Shown here one piece after another: positions 23,301-35,212 of a DNA stretch of 64,000 nt; position 1 is the stretch's first letter, and every line of letters starts with the position of its first letter. The position numbers were made by a program, and so were the translations under genes. Under the pieces are notes generated by a model. It was given only the letters and a program-made list of their open reading frames with translations, had not been told where the DNA came from and made no database searches. The stretch is taken from assembly GCF_910592395.1 (NCBI RefSeq), contig NC_088313.1:2360501-2424500 (forward strand), in the 5' to 3' direction. This DNA comes from Lineus longissimus (lineage: Eukaryota > Nemertea > Pilidiophora > Heteronemertea > Lineidae).

Positions 23301-26300
23301 TATTTAGCTTATTTCCCTGTCACAAAACAGTCCTAAAATTAGATCATATTCATCCATCATCTAAGCTTTATTTCCAAAAAGAACCTTACAACAATTCCAA
23401 GAATACCCACATCATTAGCAGGGATATTGCAATAAGATACACCTTCAATTCTGAGAATGCCAATATCATGAGCAGGTAGTGTTCCAATTAAAATCCCACT
23501 TATTCATGTACTAACTTAAGCCACAATTCTACTTATAACGATCAATATCCTGCACGCCCTCTTCCAAGAAGGGTTAACAAGTAAATCCATAGTCCTATCA
23601 ACCCATTCAGCCCTGCTTTTCTCCTCAGTATAATGACCATCAAAACTACTCGTGATATCCTTCCGATACCTCAGCAACAGCCAATGACATCCATCTCATC
23701 CTAGTCGATATCACCAACAAACAATGCGCAAATGGATGATACCAATCCATTTGTAGGTCCGATGTTTATGTCGTCTGCCTTGAAATAAGACCCTGTTTTC
23801 TTGAGATACCCAAACGCTCCTTAAGTGACCATGGTAATGCAATTCACGTAAATGGAGCAATTGGCTAATGACTACGGCCCACTGTTGCAAGTCGATCGAA
23901 GCAGGTGTATTAAGATTTTGTAAACTATTACTGTATTAGATTAGGCAAGACTGGAACATCTGTCTAATGAAGTGAATCGGAATTCAATGGATGAACTTAA
24001 AACACGATAAATGGACATTTGAATTGATTTATCAAGAACGTTCATGCTCTTAGTCTCGGTAAGCACTGCTTATTTCAACCCCAGATTTGCACAGAATATG
24101 AAACAAACATCCATAAATTATACATGCATATTATATCTTGGCCGACTTTGGCTTCGACAAGAGATGTTTTATCATATATCTAAATATATATAATACTTGA
24201 AAAAGAAAAAATGTCTCTGCTACATTCATGTAAGAAGTGAATAGCTAATTTGAGTTAACTGTAATCTTAGATTGATTGCCACTTTATAGTCGACCTTTAA
24301 GGCCTTTAAGCTGACTTCAATATACTGAGGCAATACTTCTTCTGTCCTTTCTGTCATCCCTGATGATGTACACAATAATGGTCTCCTGTAATCGATTATT
24401 CCCCAGAAGGACATTTTCGCAGACAGCTCTGAATATTTGATAGACAATTTGTTCTTTCCATTAATGGTACACCATTAGCCAAGGCTGCTATATATGGCTA
24501 TATGTACCAATATTGTGTTATTGCTTTTTTACCATCTCATCCGGAGGAAACTCCATATGAGTGTATGTGACATGTCAGGATAAGTAGTCACTTGGCAACA
24601 CAGCCTCTGCCCTCAGGGACTTGATAATGTGGGTCCAAGCACAATCATGATAATAGAGATCTTAGTCATCATCACACACACAACAAAATCCTTTTGACCA
24701 TGACAAAGTCTCCCCCATTACCACTAACCCACACTGCAAGAAAGGAGAAACTCTTGACCAGTTGCTAGAGACAGAGAATGCAGGTCAAGACACCCGCCAG
24801 ATCCCTCCCCTTGACCACAAACACACTCTAAACTGCCACAACAAAATCACTAAAGTGTTCAAGCATACAACTACTTGACTGACCAACCAACATCATTGCC
24901 AACGACCAAAGAAGCCATTAAGTGAATTGGCCTAAGAGACAACTTCAACCGGATCGTCTTTCAAACAGGTCACTTGCTTCGATTCCCTAGCGTTGGTCAG
25001 TTGGCGTATTGACGAAGTCTCTGACTTTGAAGAAAGGGCAGACAGCAACATTAATTCCCATCTCGTGTCTTCACATGAAATCAGTTTCTTAGGGACTTCA
25101 CCATGCCTTGAAGCGACTGCGTCCAAGTGTAACAAAAGCACAATCAATTCTCCCCAGAAGTCAACACAAGTCGGATCGCCGCTCCGACAATTAATACTGA
25201 CAACTTCAAGGAAAATGGCTTAAACAATATTGACATTTGCGTCAAGGATTGAGCGAGTGTTGGCCGTCATTTGAACGCTGGCACATCAAACACAACTGAC
25301 CAGCAATTAATGACAGCACGCTGCGATCAAATGGACTCTTCTCGACCATGATGGAGACAATCAATCTCCACCGATGCTATTTTTTCCGAGCTTTTTATCC
25401 AGGGACTCAAGCTGTCAGATGCACGGTCAATAGGGCAGATCTCGCACTGACTGCAGCCGACCTAAGAAATCAATTAATGCCCAATTTATCTCAGGGCAGT
25501 TCTGCCTCCTGTAGGGCCTAGCTGCACCAGATGTCAAGGTTTTTTAAAAGCTGTTGACACAAAATCATTCAGTTCCAACCACAATGGGCATTGTTCTGGG
25601 TATTGGGTTACCAGATGTCGTAATTTGACATCGGTATGTTTCTGACGATTTCATACGTAAGCATGGAAAACTCACAAAGGACCTCCCTGTGTTTTCAAAT
25701 ATTTCGTCAAAGATTACTCCACTTCAACCTTTTTGGAAAGCTCTGCTATTTATGAATCAGTTGAATCTATCAATGTGACTTTCTGCACAAACCAAATGTT
25801 TGGAAAAACCCACAAAATAACATAAAATGCCCTGACATACTACCACAGGATGAGGTGAAGCAGGTCTCCTAACAGATACTTCACTCCAGCCCTTCACGAG
25901 GCTCAAACGAAGTACCTGATACATGGCATACTTCACCCAATCGTTCTCACCGTAAGTAGTCCTTGCCAAGCTTTTAATCAAAACACCTGGCAGTTCCCTT
26001 GGCAAATCCTGAATCCTTGAAGAATGAAATCATCAATGGTCATGCGTGACACTCTGTCTCTTATCCCAAAGCCATGCAGCGTTCTTAAATATCGGTTTGG
26101 TATATCTGGAGGTGCTTCCGTGTATGATTAGCGTGTTTTCCACGTTGTTTCTACTGGGTATCAGGTTACTCATGAAATTAATGTGATTTCTTTATTAATT
26201 CATTAGATTTATAGGAAAATGTCCTCTCAGATCCTACCTGCAGGTAATGAACATTCTCGTAATACAAATTGACAGCAGAGAGGGTGAGTTATTCATCTTT

Positions 26301-28757
26301 ATAGCAGATTTTTAAAATCTTGTTTCCTGCTTTGTAATTCACTAGTTTCAGAGGCTTTGTGGTCGGCTTCTCACCAGCATGGCAATGGGAATATCAGATT
26401 GTCACAGGGCCGACATTAAACCATAACATTGTTTAATTGGTTATAACAGGTGGCTTGCAAAATTGCTGCTCTAAATCTTTTCGTTTTATCTATCTAATCC
26501 AAATACATTTGGTTGCAAAATCTACAGTCATAGGAAACCAATGTCAAACCACTAAGCTCTCTCACAATCGTTATTTTTCATCAGAAACTGTGACAGAATT
26601 GACCTTTATACAAAGCGTTTGTATTGACAGGGGCACTCGGAGAAAAAAACGGAACTCGATTGGAAAATATGATAGGACAAACTATTAGCCAGATCGCTAG
26701 TGAATTGTCAAGATAACAACATTTGTCCACTGGTACATTGTATTCACCAGCCACCGAGTCTGACATATATATTCCATTTGTACTAGCGATGTGTCAATTT
26801 TCTGGTCATCACGGTCGGCTGAGCAAATGCCACAGTGCAACTTTGGGGATGAATCGATAGATATGACGGAGAGAAGAAGCAAGTAGAAACGAACCGAGAT
26901 GCTTGTTATCGACAGGCGTAATGATATCCCGATAAATCACCGGATCATTCCACAAAGATATCTTATAGAGTGGTGTGCGTCGATACAGAATGTTTCTGCT
27001 CGATGGAAGCTGACATGACGGGCTGATTTCACCAAAGAAATTCAGCGTAAAGAGTGCAAAAAGGCTGATGCAGGGCCTATACAGAAAAAACCATCGCCTG
27101 CGCCCTAAATCACATTAAATGGATGTTCCTTGGAAAAGGTACATGGCTGGACCTTGTAGGTTGGGGAAAGTGGCCTCATGTACACATTTCAGGCATCCCG
27201 CATCACCAAGCATCTACTGGCATCTAACACCAAGGGCCTTTTATGAGCCTAGTATGTCATAATTGTGTCAAGGAACAGTTATTGCTCAATATATTTGATA
27301 CATGCTGATCTTGATGAATTGATACCTTTTGACATGTTTAATGTAGCTTGGCAATCAAAGAAATGATATCACAGAATGCATATTAGCAAACAGCTTAGGT
27401 TATTTGTAATGCTCTCATGACAAACAGCGACTCCTGACTCTTAATACCTTTGTTTGCAACAAACAGCCTTGGCACCAATTAAGATGAAGCTGCCCCCTCA
27501 TCTTTGCCTCTTTCAAAGGAGGAAATTCTAACGCTCTATGTATGGTCATTGCAGAATGCCACCCTTTGTGTCTCTAGATTGGATCCTTTGGCCAACCTGA
27601 CCCTCTCCTCAGTGATTAACCTGTCTAGAATCGCCTCTACCTCATATGATGCATGTTTTATAAGGCTGCTTTGACCTCTGAGTCGACATGTGAGAGGTTG
27701 GGCTAGTGTTGCAATCTCATTGAATATGAGATGACGAAACGTGAGGGGACGTTACGATGATCAAGGGGCACTTTCTTTGCCTCGGAGAATAACTGATGGG
27801 ATTTGATCTTGAAGGTTGTTCATTTGGTAACCTTTGACCAACTTAAACCAAGAATAATAAGAATTGTCAGTTTCTTCTGCTCAGGCTCAGAAGCCCAATT
27901 GTGCTGTTTCTGCAGTGGCTTCAGTTCTGCTTCTATGAAGTAAGGAAGATCACAGTCTCTCGCATGATAACTGACTCAGTGCCTTGATGAGAATATTTCC
28001 TGTTGTCAATCATAAAACGATGGAATTCAGATCCAGGATCTGCAGAAGACTACCCTCAATTTTCATCCACGCAAAGCAACCAAAATTGAATAAACAAATG
28101 GTTTAATTGGCTGAAGATAAAAACCAATTGGTTGGTGGCAAATTCAGAAATACCACAGCAAGAAATGAACTTTCTCCACTTAGGTCAACCAAACCGAAAC
28201 TGGCACAGTTCAAATTTTCGGACAACTTGAAATCCTGGAATATCCAATATGAAATGTCATGAAATGAGATATATCACACAATCAAAAACCTTTTTGCTCA
28301 TTTTGACAACAAGCAAAAACAGAGTGACACCACCATTGATTTAATATTTTTCAACAAGATGAATTTTTAAAGCAGACAGGATTTGGAATTTCCTCAGAAC
28401 TAGATTGTAAGGCCAGTATTGCACAATGAATTGAATATTTGCTCATTTTTACCATTGCAGACAAGATGAAACTTCAAAGTCATAGAGAAACTTCTCCAGC
28501 TTGGCAAAAAGATGAGGAATATGACCATGAACTGTGGATATCCTGCCTTGAATGCATCCGTCAAGCCAATCTGATTCCCCGAGTGACACCCATCTGTTCT
28601 TATCGTTCCATCATTATAGATGGCCAGCGAGAATGGTGAAGAAATCAACATTTTTTCCAAGTCGGATCATCTTAATCCTGTTTAGTGCCACTTTCGATTA
28701 CAATAAATCTAAGCGAGCGACTTGCGGAATACCACATGACGATATTGACCGCAGCAG
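23301..28757. other. Long non-coding stretch, one weak exon candidate
   Basis: At 26231-26283 (plus) CCTCTCAG precedes a frame encoding SYLQVMNILVIQIDSRE, which ends at AGAGG/GTGAGTT; it is described in the findings. Near 25.9-26.0 kb both strands are open for about 25-80 codons with splice-like words on each strand, so neither reading is preferred. At 28452 TTTTTACCATTGCAG precedes a 60-codon open frame of unknown type. Otherwise AT-rich with no recognised repeat. Confidence 0.4.
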
Positions 28758-28791
28758 AGAAAAATCATCGTGAAAAATGACGATCATTTTT
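28758..28791. repeat. Imperfect palindrome
   Basis: GAAAAATCATCGT and ATGATCATTTTTC-type arms pair with one mismatch across a short centre, able to form a hairpin. Confidence 0.6.
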
Positions 28792-28879
28792 CAGAGAGAA
28801 TGCAGATTACATTAGCTTTAGCGACGATGGCACATCAAAGAAATGTCAACCTGATGTGAGATTCATTGTCCATCTATAT

Positions 28880-29215
28880 GGCGCAGAGTGAAGGTATTTT
28901 CATTAGAGGCAGTTGAGAGGGGTTCATGGCTCGTGGCGTAGCAGGGGCCATGTCCATCGGTGGTGAAGGATTGAGCCGCCTTAAAGAACCGGGCAAGGAT
29001 GAACAAGATTATCAGTGCAATCCACCGCCATATCACTGTCTATCCCTCACATGGAGTGAAGGCATTTTCATCAGATGCATTTGATAGGGAGTGAGGACAT
29101 TTTCATAAGATGCATTTCAGAAGTTAATGTCACAAGCGGTAGCATGGGATACTCTAAACAGGAGGTGAGGCCAACTTAAGAATTTGGTAAAGATGAACAA
29201 CTGTCTGATAGATTG
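28880..29215. repeat. Diverged tandem duplication, about 173-bp period
   Basis: GAGTGAAGGTATTTTCATTA (copy one) matches GAGTGAAGGCATTTTCATCA (near 29055), with a further short copy GAGTGAGGACATTTTCATAA near 29090. Downstream, GGCAAGGATGAACAAGATTA matches GGTAAAGATGAACAACTGTC. Confidence 0.75.
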
Positions 29216-31848
29216 AGACAAGGAAGAGGATGTGGATGCAGATCATACTAGAGCAGTCATCTGTCCTTTTGTACTGTCTACATGCCTCCTGAGTAAATCT
29301 TGCAGTATTTCCTGTCAGCAGGAGACTTTATCTGGAAGAAGGAACCCGTTATATTTTTCAAGGTTTCCATCAGCAACTTTTCAAAGCCCTTATGAAATTC
29401 TATCCAGCATAATCTCCAGTCTCTCCACAAGTCTTCATTCTTGCCTTTATGACAGTGTGCAACAAGAGGATCTTCCACATTAACCTGTCTCTCTCATCTA
29501 CAAATTCCATTACACTGCAGCTACTTTCAGCTAAAACGGCTCCCACGAGTCACCTCCCATTTACCACACCAAAGATACCAGCCTAAAAAGTATTGTTTCT
29601 AATAATCATAAAGCTGACTGGAGCAGTCATTATCTGGTCATATTCCTTGTGGTGGTCAACTGGGACAGCAGCGGACCTATTAGGACATCTTACGAATCAC
29701 AGACAGTGCATACTTGCTTATAAAACCAGAGCTGGATTGACGAGGCATAATCTGGTCATAGTTCCTTAGAGTCACTGGGGACTGCAATTCCCCTTTTCTC
29801 CACATTAGCTGAACTAGAGGACTGGGAAGTACCTGGGCTTTGCAAAATAGCTCACAATCTGTTTTTTTAGCAGCAACATCATTGTGTTAGGAATCTTGTG
29901 AATAATATTGACAAGTGAAAACAAAATCATAAAATAAAATTTATTGGGAAAACCAAAATAAAAGTTGTGGTGAGGTAAGATTTTGATTGTTTTCAGAAAT
30001 TTTGTTCTACAGTATAGCATGTCACAGCCACCTCCTCCTGTAAAATAGCCTACTAGATAACATGTCTAAGATGGACTGATTTACTCCGGATTTAGAATGT
30101 ACTATCTGGTTTCTGACCGAAGGAATTAGGGTTCGATACGAAATCTATAAATCTATCGAATCCATAAATCTGGTTAGGCAAATGGGATGCCGACTGATCA
30201 GGTTTTGCCACGTTGATGGAATTGACGGCAGATGAACTTTCTTGGAGACAACATCACATCCAGGATATAAGGGGGTTCATATTAACCCTACTAGCTCAAG
30301 CTCACAACATAGGAAAATGTTTACAGAGCTTTATCTCAGAAACCACAAGGAGCAGAATTTGGCATTGTGGGAACTTGCCATACAGCAGCTCTATATGGAA
30401 AGAGACTCATCATCAAATCAGGCGAGACGGTCTGGTGAACACAACTGTCGTAGGTCCTGATTGTTGAACGGTGAAAATTTGATAAGAATACGAATTTTGA
30501 ACTCGGCATATATGGACTAATCAACAAAATTAATGGGTCCAGCATTGAATGTACCAAGCATTACAACCTACGTGGCTTCACTTAAGTGATATACCAAAAC
30601 AGGTTGAAAATGAGAAAATCGTCATCCAATACCACTGTTGGGATGCGGAATATCAGTACAGGTAAGATATTTTTGCATTTTTGCATCTCCTTCGCGGTGC
30701 CCCAAGCACTCAGAACCGCATCAATCATCTGCTCATATCCATTATCAGACACGGATTTAAAAACTCTGTGCCGCAACTTGGTCAATAAATGGACCGCCTG
30801 TAAAAATCTTAATATGGGGGAACATTAGGAGGAGAGTATCATGGAGTCCATTTTTACAAGTAGTGGATCATGTTGCCAGTTTTATCTCATTCCGGTAATG
30901 TTTTCACAGAGTACCTTTTTTCTGCCGACATATTGAGAGCATCTACACCTAATAAAAAACTCGTAGTGCAAGCCAGTATAAAAGTGACATTTAGTTTGTA
31001 TTTGGTAAAGCTGAAACTTGTGGAGTGTCATACAAGATTTCACGGACTTCAATCGCCATGTATCACACTCCCATACCATGCCAAGAAACCGTTAATTCAA
31101 TCCACTTTGACCTCACTGCCCACCACCATGAGACAGGGCAGACAGGGCACGAGACCAGCCTCCCTATGGTCATAACATTGTTTATTCTGATCACTCCATC
31201 ATCATTCCAGCTGGCTACCCGAGACCTTCTTTGATCTGTCAACCCTGTCTTGTCATCGGCTATTGTCTTAATATGTTGACTTACACATTGTCAGCTCAGC
31301 TACTAACCCCTCACAGAGAGAGGGCAACTTCTAATATGAGTCAAGGAATACAGGCTTTGTTCTTCCATTAGCATTTGGACAGTGACTCTCAAGATATTTG
31401 GTCTTTAAGGGCAATTTTGCAATTGGTACCAATAGACATTTGAATGCAGAAAATTATGAACAACATCTGTGGTCGAATTTTTGGATCAATAGGTTGTTCC
31501 CCCAAATTACAATTCCGTTACTCATGGCAGGGTTAAGGCAGTGCACGGCCTCCAAATTTTGAGTGAGAACCTGTCACACTGGGTCCATATTTAGAAATGA
31601 TTGTCAGCAACATTGTCCCGGCACCTGATAGGATGCAACTCATTCTGGCTTCATGCATACGCCATTGATCGACCTGGCCCTTATCAACCCATCGCGGCGC
31701 CAATCAATACAAGATTAATGCTATGGTCGCTGGCTCCCATCGGCACCATACCGCGGGGCTAATACGCCAACACCATTGGTTTTTATGACACACAACACAT
31801 CGCTGAGCTTTATGACAGGTCTAGTACTGATCTTCATGGTAAGGTTAT
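29216..31848. other. Non-coding stretch
   Basis: Short overlapping frames on both strands (30.2-31.2 kb) of chance length. A GGTTCGATACG word near 30131 resembles a B box but has no A box upstream. Confidence 0.5.
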
Positions 31849-32195
31849 CTTTCTGCATTAAATAGACTTTTTACATGGACAAGTCACTTCACTTTCTGCA
31901 TTGAATAGACTTTTTACATGGACAAGTCACTTCACTTTCTGCATTGAATAGACTTTTTACATGGACAAGTCACTTCACTTTCTGCATTGAATTGACTTTT
32001 TATATGACAGGTCACTTCACTTTCTGCATTGAATTGACTTTTTACATGGACAAGTCACTTCACTTTCTGCATTGAATAGACTTTTTACATGGACAAGTCA
32101 CTTCACTTTCTGCATTGAATTGACTTTTTACATGACAAGTCACTCTCTTTCTGCATTGAATTGACATTTTACATTGACAAGTCGATTCGCTGGCA
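31849..32195. repeat. 43-bp minisatellite, about 8 copies
   Basis: Unit CTTTCTGCATTGAATAGACT followed by TTTTACATGGACAAGTCACT and TCA. Central units are nearly identical; two carry TTGACT for TAGACT and small deletions (TACATGACAAG). The last copy is degraded. Units start near 31850, 31892, 31935 and 31978 and continue to about 32195. Confidence 0.97.
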
Positions 32196-32714
32196 TTGTA
32201 TACAATGGCAGCACACTGCATTATCCCAAGTCTTATCCTTTCTTCTTGAAGAACTCATCTTCGAAACAGAAGTTGCTCTAGACCCTGGAAGGATTGAAGT
32301 GGCATTAGAGAGAGCACTATTAACTGTAATCTTAATTCTCATCAACTAAGAATTAATCATTTACTGATCAAACGCATGATTTACGAGAGGAAAAATTCAC
32401 CATGAGATATTTTTGTATAGAAATGCCATTTCCAGCATTGAAAATCGCTAAACATGCTTTTCAGTTCCTGACTGCCATTGACATGTTACTGCATTCTTTT
32501 ACCGTTAATCGTCAACCGTTCTTAACCAAGATTTATTAAATGATGAATCACCCCTAAGCCTGCCGTCAGCGCTAAGCTATCGGATTCCCTGCCGTAACAT
32601 GCATGCCCCTGAATATATCCGCTTCCAATTCAGACCCATGACATGGCACCATTGAATTTTCATGCCAATTACTCATCGGACATTACTTTTCAATAATGAA
32701 ATGTTCGTTACGAT

Positions 32715-32732
32715 CCCCCCCCCCCCCCCCCC
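32715..32732. repeat. Poly(C) run, C18
   Basis: Eighteen uninterrupted C residues, the longest of six such runs in the window. Confidence 0.95.
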
Positions 32733-34190
32733 GCTAATATTCTTTTACTTTTGAGTTGATGTCAAGGGAACTACATAGTGAGATAGAATCTCATAACGAA
32801 AGGGTGGAGGCCAAAATTAACTCAATTAATCAGCAAAGATTTCGATCTATTTAAAACTCAGAAATATGTGTGCGCCTGTTATTTAAGAGAATTTATTAAG
32901 AGAAACAGCTTCAAACTTTCCAACTTAAAAGAATTTGCCCAGACCTTGGAAACATCAGCCAAACACGGCTAATCCCGAACGCACACAACATTATTCGATT
33001 AACCAATCAAAATGTGGCATAAACCATTCGTTGAGAAATCCGACCGAGCGGAATGTATTTCCTGTGTTAAAAAGGAGTTTTGTTCGTCGAATGGTTCTTG
33101 CCTCTCGGTGGTGAATTTCTGTGGAGCCTGATCATATTCCAATAGCAGTAGATGTCAGTAAAACTTGTCAATGGGCAAATGTGTGAGGTGATATGAGTGA
33201 AGCATACGTGAGTACGTCCATGACAGAACGAGTGGAGGAATAAGAAGGCGGCACACCGCAAAGGTTTTCTAATAGACCAACTCTCTATGCTGATAAATGC
33301 TCACGATCACACAACCCTTTGGTGGCAAGCATTCTCGTGGGTTCTTTCTACCGATTGAGGTGGTGAGAAAGGAGAGACACTAATGCCTCAAAACCAGAAA
33401 GCACTAAGTAGATGGAGCTCATCAGCTGTGGCAAGAACTTCATCTAGGAGGTGGGAAATACACCCCCGGACAAATTACTGCTTGATGTGCTTTGATCGGC
33501 AGGGCATCTAGGTGGCAGATCACTCCGCAACACGAACTCAGGCAGATATGCGGCTCGGTTAGCCTTGGATTGCCATGCATCTAGCTAGCAGAGGGACACC
33601 TCAACCAGCACTGAAGTCAGAAGGAACGTTAAATCGGGAGTCTACCCACTATACGACATACTACTCGTCTATAGCGGAAAGCTATTTAAACATGCGATTC
33701 CTCAACTCAAAGGGCAAAGAAACTGCGAAAATTGAAATTTTGAGCGATCAATATTTATTGTCTTGACATTTGGAAAAGGTTGCGAGCGGTGTCATTGGAT
33801 ATTTGATTGGGTAGGGAGACCAAGCAATGGTGTCAGAGCGGTCATCGGCCTCTGGTACTTGTGTTGTATATTTATGGATACATTGCCAAGGTCAAGGTCA
33901 CTTTTGGCTGCATATCAAGACTCACTGTCGGAAGATTGTGTAACGGTAATGGTACATGATTTGATAACTGCTAGCACTGGAGTCGTCGAGAAGGTCAGGA
34001 TAGAAAGATATATTTCAACCTGTGTTTTTTTGTCAAAGGCAAGTCAAGTGATGGTGTCAGAGTGGCTGTCTGCCTCTTGGCCTATAACACTGCATTGAAT
34101 GTAATCTCTCCCATGGTCGACTGTGCGACAATACTCCACGAAGATACTGCACTCAAATGGAAGAAGGTCTTAAGATTCTGTATTCTCCTT

Positions 34191-34226
34191 CCCCACAGAC
34201 CCACACAACCCCACAGACCCACACAA
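34191..34226. repeat. 18-bp tandem, two exact copies
   Basis: CCCCACAGACCCACACAA occurs twice head to tail. Confidence 0.95.
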
Positions 34227-35087
34227 GCCTCACTACAGCCTGACTGAAGTTCAGGCACATAGCTTTCACTGTAATATGGTTAAGAGTCAACATGTTCTTT
34301 GATCTCTGGCTCACTGCAGTCTAGTATAATTTATTATTCCACACCAATGCACTTGTGAAACTCAAGCCGGTACCCAACAACATAAACTGAAACCCCACCA
34401 ATGCAAAGTATGCCAAAAAAATATCAACATCCCCTCTTCCCCATGAACACTGCATATAACTCTATCAACTGCCTGGTGGTATTGCTAACGACACAAACCG
34501 AAGCCATACCAACACAAGCAAACAGTCCTCAATGGTAATAACGCTAACCTGATTATACCATTTCGACTTCGTTTAAGAAAACACCTGAACCGTATTCCTT
34601 GGTCTTTCGCTCACGCCAAGCTACCCCGACCGTCATTCTGCTGATTGGTCATCAATCCAACCTCATCAATTTAAACGAGAGTCTGGCCTTGGTAAGATTA
34701 GCTTGATTGGTTGTCAGTTAATGCACTTCCTTGCTGATCCTTCTATAGGGTTTCTAGTTGGGAATTTACGATATAAGATGACAGTACACGTACCCGATTT
34801 TCATTTATGATGGATTAGAATATTCTGTGTCCTTGATGAGACTTATGAATTAATTTACCACATATTAACTGAGTAGTCAGAATTTTTCACAAAGAAAATG
34901 AATTTTACATGAAAACACATCTTGATATTTATTTGAATCTTGGTATTTTTTTTGAAGATGATCTGCTTCTACCTGATGTGCTCCTTTATATTACATGTCA
35001 GGAAGTTGTAAAATCTGTATTATTTCTCCATCTTTCTTTCTTCTGCATTTGAAATCCCTATTCATTGCTTTCTTTCTCTCTTTTCAG

Positions 35088-35212
35088 TGCCTTCCCTGGC
35101 TTTTGATTTGAAAGCTTCGGACCTACCCAGCGTTTACAAGATTTTGAATGTGTTGCCAGTCTATGGGTGGTGCAATTTTGAACATGACTGGCCGACAGGT
35201 TCAAAACAGTAA
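35088..35212 (+). CDS. Candidate exon after a very strong acceptor, unknown product
   Basis: A long pyrimidine tract ending CTTTCTTTCTCTCTTTTCAG (to 35087) is the best plus-strand acceptor I see. One frame from it is open for 40 codons to a TAA at 35210-35212, encoding PSLAFDLKASDLPSVYKILN then VLPVYGWCNFEHDWPTGSKQ. It may be a terminal exon. Alternatively it may splice out at ACA/GTAAGG (after 35208) or CAG/GTTCAA (after 35198). The peptide has ordinary globular composition but I recognise no family. CT-rich tracts can arise as simple sequence, which lowers confidence. Confidence 0.3.

Larger units (their letters stand above)
32196..35087. other. Non-coding stretch with C18 run and small tandem
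   Basis: C18 lies at 32715-32732 and an 18-bp tandem at 34191-34226. Around 33,820 and 34,050 a diverged direct repeat (AATGGTGTCAGAGCGG / GATGGTGTCAGAGTGG) lies inside a 111-codon chance-length frame. The last 60 bases are a CT-rich tract leading into the candidate exon at 35088. Confidence 0.5.

Noticed and set aside
30121-30145. B-box-like GGTTCGATACG as another SINE
   Set aside because: No A box at the right distance and no SINE-like body.
33763-34098. 111-codon plus-strand frame as a gene
   Set aside because: Contains a diverged non-coding direct repeat and no recognisable domain; expected by chance at this length.
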